From the NCBI GenBank assembly GCA_002437735.1, contig DJRC01000021.1, forward strand, positions 2,507 through 9,191: a stretch of DNA of 6,685 nt, in the 5' to 3' direction. The notes beneath the pieces were generated by a model. The model made no database searches. It saw nothing but the letters and a program-made list of their open reading frames with translations, and was not told the DNA's origin. Shown here in pieces: positions 1-4,495 of this stretch (its first letter is position 1; every line of letters begins with the position of its first letter). The position numbers were made by a program, and so were the translations under genes. The DNA is from Oscillospiraceae bacterium UBA6370 (GTDB taxonomy: Bacteria > Bacillota > Clostridia > Oscillospirales > Oscillospiraceae).

Positions 1-420
1 AAAGCCCGCCTCTCTCACCGCGTCGATCACGCCCTGCATGGCCGTGGTCGTGAGCATCATGAAGCGCGTGATGGGCTGACGGATGATGGAATACAGGGCA
101 ATGAGGATGGGGAAGGGCAGGAAGCTCCACAGGCAGCCGCTCATGGGGTTGACGCCTTCCTCCGCGTAGAGCCTCTGCAGCTCCTCGTTCATCTTGACCT
201 GATTGTTCTTATAGCGGGTCTGGATCTCTTTGATCATGGGCTGGAAGCGGCTCATGCGCATCATGCTCTTCTTCGATTTCATCTGGAAGGGCAGCATGAT
301 CAGCTTGATGACCACGGTAAAGAGCACCAGCGCCCAGCCGTAGGAGCCTGTCAGCTCATAGAGCGCGCGGAGCAGCCATGCGAAGGGGATACAGATATAG
401 TATCCGATCGTTGCAAACAT
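1..420 (-). CDS. yidC: Membrane protein insertase YidC/Oxa1/SpoIIIJ family, N-terminal part (cut by window edge)
   Basis: The first 140 codons of a YidC-type insertase, which places membrane proteins into the cytoplasmic membrane alone or with SecYEG; the C-terminal part lies beyond the left edge. The ATG is at complement 418-420, with GGAGG at complement 429-433, 8 bases upstream. Residues 1-24 form a short amphipathic lead without a lipobox. Residues 27-46 are the first core membrane helix, 47-90 a charged cytoplasmic hairpin rich in Lys, Arg and Met (including RFQPMIKEIQTRYKNN), and about 94-113 the next helix. The groove position that is Arg in E. coli and Bacillus YidC is Lys39 here (VVIKLIMLP). 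The gene follows yidD by 33 bases and is the last visible gene of the rpmH operon. The family call is secure; whether it is the only YidC of the organism cannot be seen. Confidence 0.95.
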   Translation of the reverse strand, partial: MFATIGYYICIPFAWLLRALYELTGSYGWALVLFTVVIKLIMLPFQMKSKKSMMRMSRFQPMIKEIQTRYKNNQVKMNEELQRLYAEEGVNPMSGCLWSFLPFPILIALYSIIRQPITRFMMLTTTAMQGVIDAVREAGF

Positions 421-453
421 TTTTGTGTCCTCCGTGTTTTTTGGTGTTCCCCC

Positions 454-669
454 TCAGGGAACGGGGTCGTAGATCTTTCCGCCCCGGTAGAACGGATGGC
501 ACCGCATAATTCGTTTGAACGCCAGCCAGCTCCCCTTGAGCGCGCCGTACTTCTCGATGGCCTCGAGCGCGTACTGCGAGCAGGTGGGGATGAAGCGGCA
601 GCAGGGGGGACGCAGGGGAGAGATACTTTTCCGGTAAAAGCGCACGAGCGCGAGAAGAAATCGCTTCAC
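454..669 (-). CDS. yidD: Membrane protein insertion efficiency factor YidD
   Basis: YidD is a small membrane-associated protein thought to help YidC-dependent insertion. I choose the GTG at complement 667-669, giving 71 residues, the usual family size. It shares GTGA with the rnpA stop, and GGGAG lies 8 bases upstream. A GTG further up (702) would add 11 residues inside rnpA and is less likely. The family signature is complete: an amphipathic basic start (KRFLLALVRFYRKSISPL), then the cysteine motif PPCCRFIPTCSQYALEAI (Cys23, 24, 30), then RIMRCHPFYRGG with Cys57, and the terminal YDPVP. The 4-base overlap with rnpA suggests coupled translation. Position between rnpA and yidC is the classic one for this family. 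Confidence 0.95.
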   Translation of the reverse strand: MKRFLLALVRFYRKSISPLRPPCCRFIPTCSQYALEAIEKYGALKGSWLAFKRIMRCHPFYRGGKIYDPVP

Positions 670-1010
670 GGCTTCTTCTCCCGCAGTCCGAGCTTTCCGC
701 ACACGTTCAAAAACGCGCGCTCGAGCTCGCGGTATTCCGCCCCCACCGCGCGCGTGCGCGCGACGAGGATCATATCATACCCCTGCGCGAGCCCGCCTTG
801 ATTGAGCCGGAAAATTTCCCGCAGACGGCGGCGGACGCGGTTGCGTACCACAGCGTGTCCGAGCTTTGTGCTCACCGTCACGCCGAGGCGGTTATGCCCC
901 CGCCGGTTCGGGCGGACGTAGATCACAAGGTACGGCGAAACGCCGGACCGCCCCTTGGCGTAGATCCGGCGGAACTCGTAATTCTCCTTAACGGTCGTCG
1001 TTCGCTTCAT
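666..1010 (-). CDS. rnpA: Ribonuclease P protein component
   Basis: This is the protein subunit that works with the RNase P RNA to remove 5' leaders from tRNA precursors. It is 114 residues long, normal for the family. The ATG at complement 1008-1010 is preceded by AGGAGAG. Visible family marks are the N-terminal KENYEFRRIYAKGRS segment, the central strand region (YLVIYVRPNRRGHNRLGVTVSTKLGHAV), and the RNR motif VRNRVRRRLREIFR at residues 55-68, which binds the catalytic RNA. The protein is strongly basic. It lies 126 bases downstream of rpmH and its stop overlaps the yidD start. The rpmH-rnpA gap carries inverted repeats (1055-1102) that might adjust rnpA output relative to the ribosomal protein gene. 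Confidence 0.97.
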   Translation of the reverse strand: MKRTTTVKENYEFRRIYAKGRSGVSPYLVIYVRPNRRGHNRLGVTVSTKLGHAVVRNRVRRRLREIFRLNQGGLAQGYDMILVARTRAVGAEYRELERAFLNVCGKLGLREKKP

Positions 1011-1054
1011 TGCTTCTCTCCTGCATCCGTCCTTTTCCGCCCCTCCGGCGTTTT

Positions 1055-1102
1055 CGGACGATAGCCTCTAAGGGACGGCGATCTTTCCCATCGTCCGTCC
1101 CT
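1055..1102 (-). promoter_or_regulatory. Competing inverted repeats between rpmH and rnpA
   Basis: AGGGACGGCGAT (1071-1082) pairs with ATCG-t-CCGTCCCT (1090-1102): a 12-bp stem with a one-base bulge and a 7-base loop. Part of the same right arm, ATCGTCCG (1090-1097), is also a perfect 8-bp match to CGGACGAT (1055-1062), so two hairpins exclude each other in the leftward transcript. No U-run follows either on the minus strand, so this does not look like a simple terminator. It could be a processing, stability or attenuation element. The pairing is seen directly; any function is inferred. Confidence 0.4.
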
Positions 1103-1136
1103 CGGTCTATCTATATGCGATGCGCCTTTGGCTCCC

Positions 1137-1277
1137 TCAATGGGTCAGACGGGCGCGGCCTCTTGCGCGGCGGCGGGCCAGGACCTTGCGGCCGTTGGCG
1201 GTTGCCATTCTCTTGCGGAAGCCGTGTTCCTTGGAGCGCTGAAGCTTCTTGGGCTGATAGGTACGAGAAGTAGCCAT
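1137..1277 (-). CDS. rpmH: 50S ribosomal protein L34
   Basis: A 46-residue, very basic protein of the large ribosomal subunit. It starts at ATG complement 1275-1277 with a strong AGGAGGT 8 bases upstream. The sequence runs MATSRTYQPKKLQRSK, then HGFRKRMATANGRKVLARRR, then ARGRARLTH, which matches the L34 core (TYQP, HGFRxRM, NGRxVLxxRRxxGRxxLT). Compared with the usual 44-residue form it has a slightly longer N-terminus (MATSRTYQ instead of MKRTFQ). It is the first gene of the leftward operon that continues into rnpA, yidD and yidC, and is driven by the consensus promoter at 1398-1426 through a leader of about 110 bases with several inverted repeats. Confidence 0.97.
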   Translation of the reverse strand: MATSRTYQPKKLQRSKEHGFRKRMATANGRKVLARRRARGRARLTH

Positions 1278-1306
1278 TGCGTTACACCTCCTGAAAATAT
1301 TTGCCG

Positions 1307-1394
1307 GCGGCCAATGGCCGCTCTTACTCGACGGCGGCGGTCGCCCGCCCCCGCAGTAGCCATTTTTCTGCGTCGCGGTCAACGCAACGCAGAA
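1307..1394 (-). promoter_or_regulatory. Structured leader of rpmH (three inverted repeats)
   Basis: Three hairpins can form in the leftward transcript. The 5'-most is TTCTGCGT (1366-1373) with ACGCAGAA (1387-1394); the stem can continue through a U·G pair and GCG/CGC to a 5-base loop, and it sits at or next to the expected transcript start. The second is GGCGG (1336-1340) with CCGCC (1345-1349), closed by GCGA in the RNA, a GNRA-type tetraloop. The third is the near-perfect 15-base palindrome GCGGCCA-A-TGGCCGC (1307-1321), about 17 bases upstream of the ribosome binding site. I do not recognise a known riboswitch or r-protein leader. In such GC-rich sequence some pairing is expected by chance. 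Confidence 0.4.
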
Positions 1395-1397
1395 GAT

Positions 1398-1426
1398 ATT
1401 ATATAAGATGCATCCTACCCTGTCAA
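1398..1426 (-). promoter_or_regulatory. Consensus sigma-A promoter of the rpmH operon
   Basis: On the minus strand the -35 box is TTGACA (complement 1421-1426) and the -10 box is TATAAT (complement 1398-1403), separated by exactly 17 bases. Both hexamers are perfect consensus. The expected transcript start is near 1391, giving a leader of about 110 bases before rpmH. Such a strong promoter fits a ribosomal protein gene. Confidence 0.9.
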
Positions 1427-1427
1427 G

Positions 1428-1443
1428 CCACAAAATCTTGTGG
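1428..1443. repeat. 16-bp palindrome between the divergent promoters
   Basis: CCACAA (1428-1433) and TTGTGG (1438-1443) form an inverted repeat with a 4-base centre (AATC). It abuts the upstream edge of the rpmH -35 box and lies about 70 bases upstream of the dnaA -35 box. The CCACA cores resemble half of a DnaA box, but the flanking bases do not fit TTATCCACA. It may be an operator for an unknown regulator. Confidence 0.4.
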
Positions 1444-1513
1444 TCTCCCGCTTTTCCGACCGCAAACCGCCCTCTTCGCGTCTCATCTTACATTATCTAA
1501 ATATAAAATGCAG

Positions 1514-1542
1514 TTGCTTTTTTCCTCCGTCTATGGTATAAT
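1514..1542 (+). promoter_or_regulatory. dnaA promoter with extended -10
   Basis: The -35 box is TTGCTT (1514-1519), followed by a 17-base spacer and the perfect -10 box TATAAT (1537-1542). The -10 is preceded by TGG, an extended -10 (TGn) element. An AT-rich run at about 1485-1510 could act as an UP element. The transcript would start near 1549-1550, leaving a leader of about 65 bases before the TTG start of dnaA. Confidence 0.88.
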
Positions 1543-1614
1543 AAAGAGGTGATATTATGCGCTGCTCCACAGCGGGCCGCGCCTTCATTCCCGCCCACGA
1601 AAGGAGCGTTTTCT

Positions 1615-2934
1615 TTGAACTCTGTAGCTGACGTCTGGCAGGTCGTGCTCGAGCGCCTGCACGCCGGCGGTTTGGCCGAAACGGCCATCTCCACCTGGTT
1701 TGACGAGGTGGAGGCGGTCGCCATCCGCGATATGACCTTTTACCTCTGCTGCCCCAACGACTTCAAGCGCGGGACAATCGAATCCCTCTTCCTGCCGAAC
1801 CTCAAGGCGGCACTGAAGGAGATCTTCTCCGCCGATTTCGACGTGAAGCTCCTCTCCGCCGCCGAGCGCGACGCTTTCGGTCAAGAGAAGCCCAAAAAAC
1901 CGACGTCTCTTTTGGAGTCCGGCGAATTTACCTTTGATACCTTCGTCGTGGGCGACAGCAACAAGCTCGCCTACGCCGCGGCCCGCGCGGTCGCGGACGC
2001 GCCGGCGGAGCACTACAACCCGCTTTTCATCTACGGCGACTCCGGCCTTGGCAAGACGCACTTGATCTACGCCATCGCGCACGAAATCCGCACCAAAACG
2101 CCCAACGCCAAGATCGTCTACATCAAGGGCGACGATTTCACCAACGAGCTGGTCGAGGCCATCCGCACCGGCAAGAACGTCGAGTTCCGCAGCAAGTACC
2201 GCGACGCGGACCTCCTGCTGATGGACGACGTGCAGTTCATCGCCGGCCGCAAGCAGACGCAGGAGGAGTTCTTCCATACCTTTAACACCCTCTACGAGTC
2301 CAAGCGCCAGATCGTCCTCACCTCCGACCGCTCGCCCAGGGAAATGCAGCTGCTCGACGACCGTCTGCAGACCCGCTTTGAGTGGGGCCTGCTCGTCGAC
2401 GTGCAGCCGCCCGATTTTGAAACGCGCCTTGCCATCGTCAAAAACAAGGCGGCCCAGTGGGGCAGCGTCATTGACGACGACATTGCCAAGTACATCGCCG
2501 AGAATGTCTCCAGCAACGTTCGCCAACTGGAGGGCGCGATGAACAAGATCCTTGCCTACCGCGACCTGATTGGCAAGGAGATGGACGAGGAGAGCGCCAA
2601 CCGCGCCGTGCGCGATATGCTTCGCAAATCCAACGAGTACATTCCCACCGCCGCCTCCATCATCGACGAGGTCTCGCGCTTTTTCGGCATCGACGAAGCG
2701 GTGGTCAAGGGACCTTCCCGCAGCCGCGAGGCCGTTACCGCCCGTCAAGCCGCCATGTACCTCGTCCGCCGCATGACAAACCTCTCCACGCCCGACATCG
2801 GCCGCGAGTTCGGCGGACGCGACCACACCACTGTCCTCCACGCGCTTGAGCAGGTCGAAACGAAGCTCCAGAACGACCCGATCTTCGCCCAGACCATCAA
2901 GGACATCACCATCAACATCAACTCCAAGAAGTGA
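1615..2934 (+). CDS. dnaA: Chromosomal replication initiator protein DnaA
   Basis: DnaA is the AAA+ ATPase that binds DnaA boxes, opens oriC and loads the helicase. I choose the TTG at 1615, giving 439 residues: AAGGAG stands 8-9 bases before it and the protein then starts NSVADVWQVVLERL, a normal domain I start. The in-frame GTG at 1549 coincides with the predicted transcript start, so it is unlikely. Domain I covers about 1-80, a short linker 81-105, and the AAA+ domain follows: Walker A GDSGLGKTH (141-149), Walker B LLMDD (201-205), arginine finger region LQTRFEWGL (R254) and sensor 2 region NVRQLEGAMN (R303). Domain IV ends with the DNA-binding signature GRDHTTVLHALEQV (401-414). The linker is short compared with many DnaAs. 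Its own origin lies directly downstream. Confidence 0.98.
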   Translation: MNSVADVWQVVLERLHAGGLAETAISTWFDEVEAVAIRDMTFYLCCPNDFKRGTIESLFLPNLKAALKEIFSADFDVKLLSAAERDAFGQEKPKKPTSLLESGEFTFDTFVVGDSNKLAYAAARAVADAPAEHYNPLFIYGDSGLGKTHLIYAIAHEIRTKTPNAKIVYIKGDDFTNELVEAIRTGKNVEFRSKYRDADLLLMDDVQFIAGRKQTQEEFFHTFNTLYESKRQIVLTSDRSPREMQLLDDRLQTRFEWGLLVDVQPPDFETRLAIVKNKAAQWGSVIDDDIAKYIAENVSSNVRQLEGAMNKILAYRDLIGKEMDEESANRAVRDMLRKSNEYIPTAASIIDEVSRFFGIDEAVVKGPSRSREAVTARQAAMYLVRRMTNLSTPDIGREFGGRDHTTVLHALEQVETKLQNDPIFAQTIKDITININSKK

Positions 2935-2973
2935 CGTTTTCCCCTGAGTTAACACCTTTCCGGCTGCGCCTTC

Positions 2974-2982
2974 TGTGGATAA
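2974..2982 (-). promoter_or_regulatory. DnaA box 1 (perfect)
   Basis: TGTGGATAA on the top strand is a perfect TTATCCACA on the minus strand. It faces box 2 across a 6-base spacer, forming an inverted pair. Confidence 0.9.
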
Positions 2983-2988
2983 CCTCCT

Positions 2989-2997
2989 ATTTCCACA
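2989..2997 (+). promoter_or_regulatory. DnaA box 2 (one mismatch)
   Basis: ATTTCCACA differs from TTWTNCACA only in its first base. It is oriented opposite to box 1 and 6 bases from it. Confidence 0.65.
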
Positions 2998-3030
2998 AAA
3001 CCCGATTTTTCAAAATTTATTTCCCCACCG

Positions 3031-3039
3031 TTTTTCACA
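3031..3039 (+). promoter_or_regulatory. DnaA box 3
   Basis: TTTTTCACA fits the relaxed consensus TTWTNCACA and points toward dnaN, like boxes 2 and 4. Confidence 0.65.
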
Positions 3040-3074
3040 GCCAGAAACCCTTATTTTTCTAAGCCTCCTTCCCC

Positions 3075-3083
3075 TTTTCCACA
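3075..3083 (+). promoter_or_regulatory. DnaA box 4, next to the unwinding site
   Basis: TTTTCCACA fits TTWTNCACA and is one base from TTATCCACA. It is the last box before the C-rich spacer and the TAGTAG trios, the position from which a DnaA filament would extend onto single-stranded DNA in the B. subtilis model. Confidence 0.75.
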
Positions 3084-3094
3084 ATTTCTCTCCC

Positions 3095-3135
3095 CTACTA
3101 CGAAAACGACGAAATATTCTATTCTTTTTTCAAGA
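3095..3135. promoter_or_regulatory. Candidate DNA unwinding element with DnaA-trios
   Basis: CTACTA (3095-3100) places two TAG trios on the bottom strand, 11 bases after DnaA box 4 and directly after a C-rich spacer. The stretch that follows to 3135 is rich in A and T (AAATATTCTATTCTTTTTT at 3112-3130). After the first two trios the sequence turns to CGA triplets, which do not fit the trio pattern, so the array is short. The assignment rests on similarity of layout to B. subtilis. Confidence 0.7.
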
Positions 3136-3148
3136 AAGGGATCGCATT

Positions 3149-4261
3149 ATGAAATTTTCCTGCGAGAAGCTCCTTCTTCAAAACGCCATCAACACTACCT
3201 CCCGCGCAGTCGCCGCGAAAAGCTCCATTCCCGCGCTCGAGGGGCTTCTGCTCCAGTGCGGAGACGGCGTGCTGACTGTTTCCGGCTACAATATGCAGAC
3301 CGGCATCCGCACCCGCTTTCCCGTCGAGGAGAAGGAGGGCGGCGAGCTGGTCCTCTCCGCGCGATTGTTCGGCGACATCATCCGCCGGATGCCCGACGAT
3401 ATGATCACCTTCTCGTCCGACGAAAAGCTCATGGTCCATCTGTCCTGCGGCGATGCCGACTTTGACATCCTCGCCCTCTCCGCCGCCGATTTTCCGGAGC
3501 TGCCGGAGGTCGAGGAAAAGTATTCTGTCTCCCTGCCGGAAAAAACGCTGCGCTCCATGATCCAACAGACCTCCTTCGCCGTCTCCACGAACGAGGCCCG
3601 TCCCGTCCACATGGGAGAGCTTTTTGAGATCGGCGACAACGGTCTGACCGTCGTCGCGGTCGACGGCTTCCGTCTGGCCCTGCGCCGTGAGCCGCTCGAG
3701 CGGATCGAGGGCGGCGCGTTCTCCTTTGTCGCACCCGGCGCCGCGCTCAACGAGGTCGAGAAGATCTGCGAGGACATCGACGCCTTCGCGACCATCACCC
3801 TCGGCCAGCGCCACATCCTCTTTGAAATGGGCGAGACCGAGCTGATCTGCCGCCGCCTCGAGGGCGAATTTCTCGACTATAAAAACGCCATTCCGCGCCG
3901 CAACCCCATCTCCGTCACCGTGGATACCAGGGCAATGCTCGAGAGTCTGGATCGCGTGAGCGTCGTCATCTCCGAAAAGCTCAAAAGCCCCGTGCGATGC
4001 ATCTTCGAGCAGGACCGCGTGCTCCTCTCCGCCAAGACCGCCAACGGCGACGCCAAGGATGTCTGCCGCATCGACGGCGACGGGCAGGGTCTCGAGATCG
4101 GCTTCAACAACCGCTATCTCATGGACGCGCTGCGCTTCGCTCCCGCCGAGGAGCTCAAGCTCGAGCTGAACACCGGCATTTCTCCCGCCATCCTCGTCCC
4201 GACCGACGGTGAAGAAAGCTTCCTCTATATGGTCCTTCCCGTCCGCCTCAAGGCACAATAA
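3149..4261 (+). CDS. dnaN: DNA polymerase III subunit beta (sliding clamp)
   Basis: DnaN forms a ring-shaped dimer around DNA that tethers the replicative polymerase and other replication and repair proteins. It has 370 residues, close to the usual length, with three repeated clamp domains of about 120 residues each. The start ATG at 3149 follows AAAGGG by 8 bases and gives MKFSCEKLLLQNAINTTSRA, a standard clamp start; an upstream in-frame start would run through oriC and is rejected. Family marks are SSIPALEGLLL (residues 28-38), VVAVDGFRLALRR in the middle domain, and the C-terminal FLYMVLPVRLKAQ. The next gene starts 18 bases later. No clear separate promoter is visible, so it probably relies at least partly on dnaA read-through. 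Confidence 0.98.
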   Translation: MKFSCEKLLLQNAINTTSRAVAAKSSIPALEGLLLQCGDGVLTVSGYNMQTGIRTRFPVEEKEGGELVLSARLFGDIIRRMPDDMITFSSDEKLMVHLSCGDADFDILALSAADFPELPEVEEKYSVSLPEKTLRSMIQQTSFAVSTNEARPVHMGELFEIGDNGLTVVAVDGFRLALRREPLERIEGGAFSFVAPGAALNEVEKICEDIDAFATITLGQRHILFEMGETELICRRLEGEFLDYKNAIPRRNPISVTVDTRAMLESLDRVSVVISEKLKSPVRCIFEQDRVLLSAKTANGDAKDVCRIDGDGQGLEIGFNNRYLMDALRFAPAEELKLELNTGISPAILVPTDGEESFLYMVLPVRLKAQ

Positions 4262-4279
4262 AAGAAAAGAGGTCCCACT

Positions 4280-4495
4280 ATGACCGTTCTTCCCATCACC
4301 ACCGAGTACATCAAGCTGCAGGACTTGATGAAGCTTGCGGATCTCGTCTCCACCGGCGGCGAGGCCAAGCTGCGCATTCTGAATGAGGAGGTCACCGTCA
4401 ACGGCGAGGTCTGCACCATGCGCGGCAAAAAGCTCCGCCCGGGCGACGTGGTTTCCTTCGAGGGCCGGGAGCTCACCGTCGAATATGCGACTTGA
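4280..4495 (+). CDS. yaaA: Small S4-domain RNA-binding protein (YaaA/RlbA type)
   Basis: A 71-residue protein that is essentially one S4 RNA-binding fold. ITTEYIKLQDLMKLADLVSTGGEAKLRI leads into EEVTVNGEVCTMRGKKLRPGDVVSFEG, the normal S4 pattern ending in KLRPGDVV. In Firmicutes a gene of this kind sits between dnaN and recF and has been linked to ribosome assembly or RNA binding; the exact role is not settled by the sequence. AGAGGT at 4268-4273 precedes the ATG by 6 bases. Its last 11 bases overlap the recF start, which suggests coupled translation. It should not be confused with the unrelated peroxide-response YaaA of E. coli. Confidence 0.93.
   Translation: MTVLPITTEYIKLQDLMKLADLVSTGGEAKLRILNEEVTVNGEVCTMRGKKLRPGDVVSFEGRELTVEYAT

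Larger units (their letters stand above)
1278..1614. other. Divergent rpmH/dnaA intergenic region
   Basis: These 337 bases hold no convincing gene. From left to right they contain the rpmH leader (1278-1391) with inverted repeats, the rpmH promoter (1398-1426, minus strand), a 16-bp palindrome (1428-1443), a mixed stretch ending in an AT-rich run (about 1485-1510), the dnaA promoter (1514-1542) and the dnaA leader (about 1549-1614). In many Firmicutes this gap carries a DnaA-box cluster. Here I see only one weak candidate box (1563-1571), so the main origin signals lie after dnaA. Confidence 0.75.
2935..3148. other. oriC: Chromosomal replication origin (oriC), dnaA-dnaN spacer
   Basis: The 214-base gap contains four DnaA boxes matching or nearly matching TTWTNCACA (2974-2982, 2989-2997, 3031-3039, 3075-3083), a C-rich spacer (3090-3095), a CTACTA pair (3095-3100) and AT-rich DNA up to the dnaN ribosome binding site. 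The order box, C-rich spacer, TAGTAG trios on the opposite strand, AT-rich stretch is that of the experimentally defined B. subtilis unwinding site. Initiation at this place is inferred from that match and from the gene order. No other long gap in the window has a comparable box cluster. Confidence 0.9.

Noticed and set aside
670..702. GTG at 702 as the yidD start
   Set aside because: The GTG at 669 has GGGAG at good spacing, a GTGA overlap with rnpA and gives the usual family length.
1145..1363. Minus-strand frame starting ATGGCTACT, the same first codons as rpmH, within the rpmH leader
   Set aside because: The 10-base repeat AGTAGCCATT (1269-1278 and 1355-1364) is real, but the upstream ATG has no Shine-Dalgarno and the product overlaps rpmH out of frame with no recognisable content; probably coincidence.
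1549..1614. GTG at 1549 as the dnaA start
   Set aside because: It coincides with the predicted transcript start and adds 22 residues unlike any DnaA; the TTG at 1615 has AAGGAG at the right distance.
1585..2955. Long open frame on the minus strand opposite dnaA (456 codons)
   Set aside because: It mirrors dnaA, which has every family motif; the antisense product is a low-complexity, Val/Leu/Gly/Asp-rich sequence, as expected from the complement of GC-rich codons.
2975..3148. Upstream extension of dnaN through the origin
   Set aside because: The added residues encode DnaA boxes and AT-rich origin DNA; ATG 3149 has a ribosome binding site and a standard clamp N-terminus.
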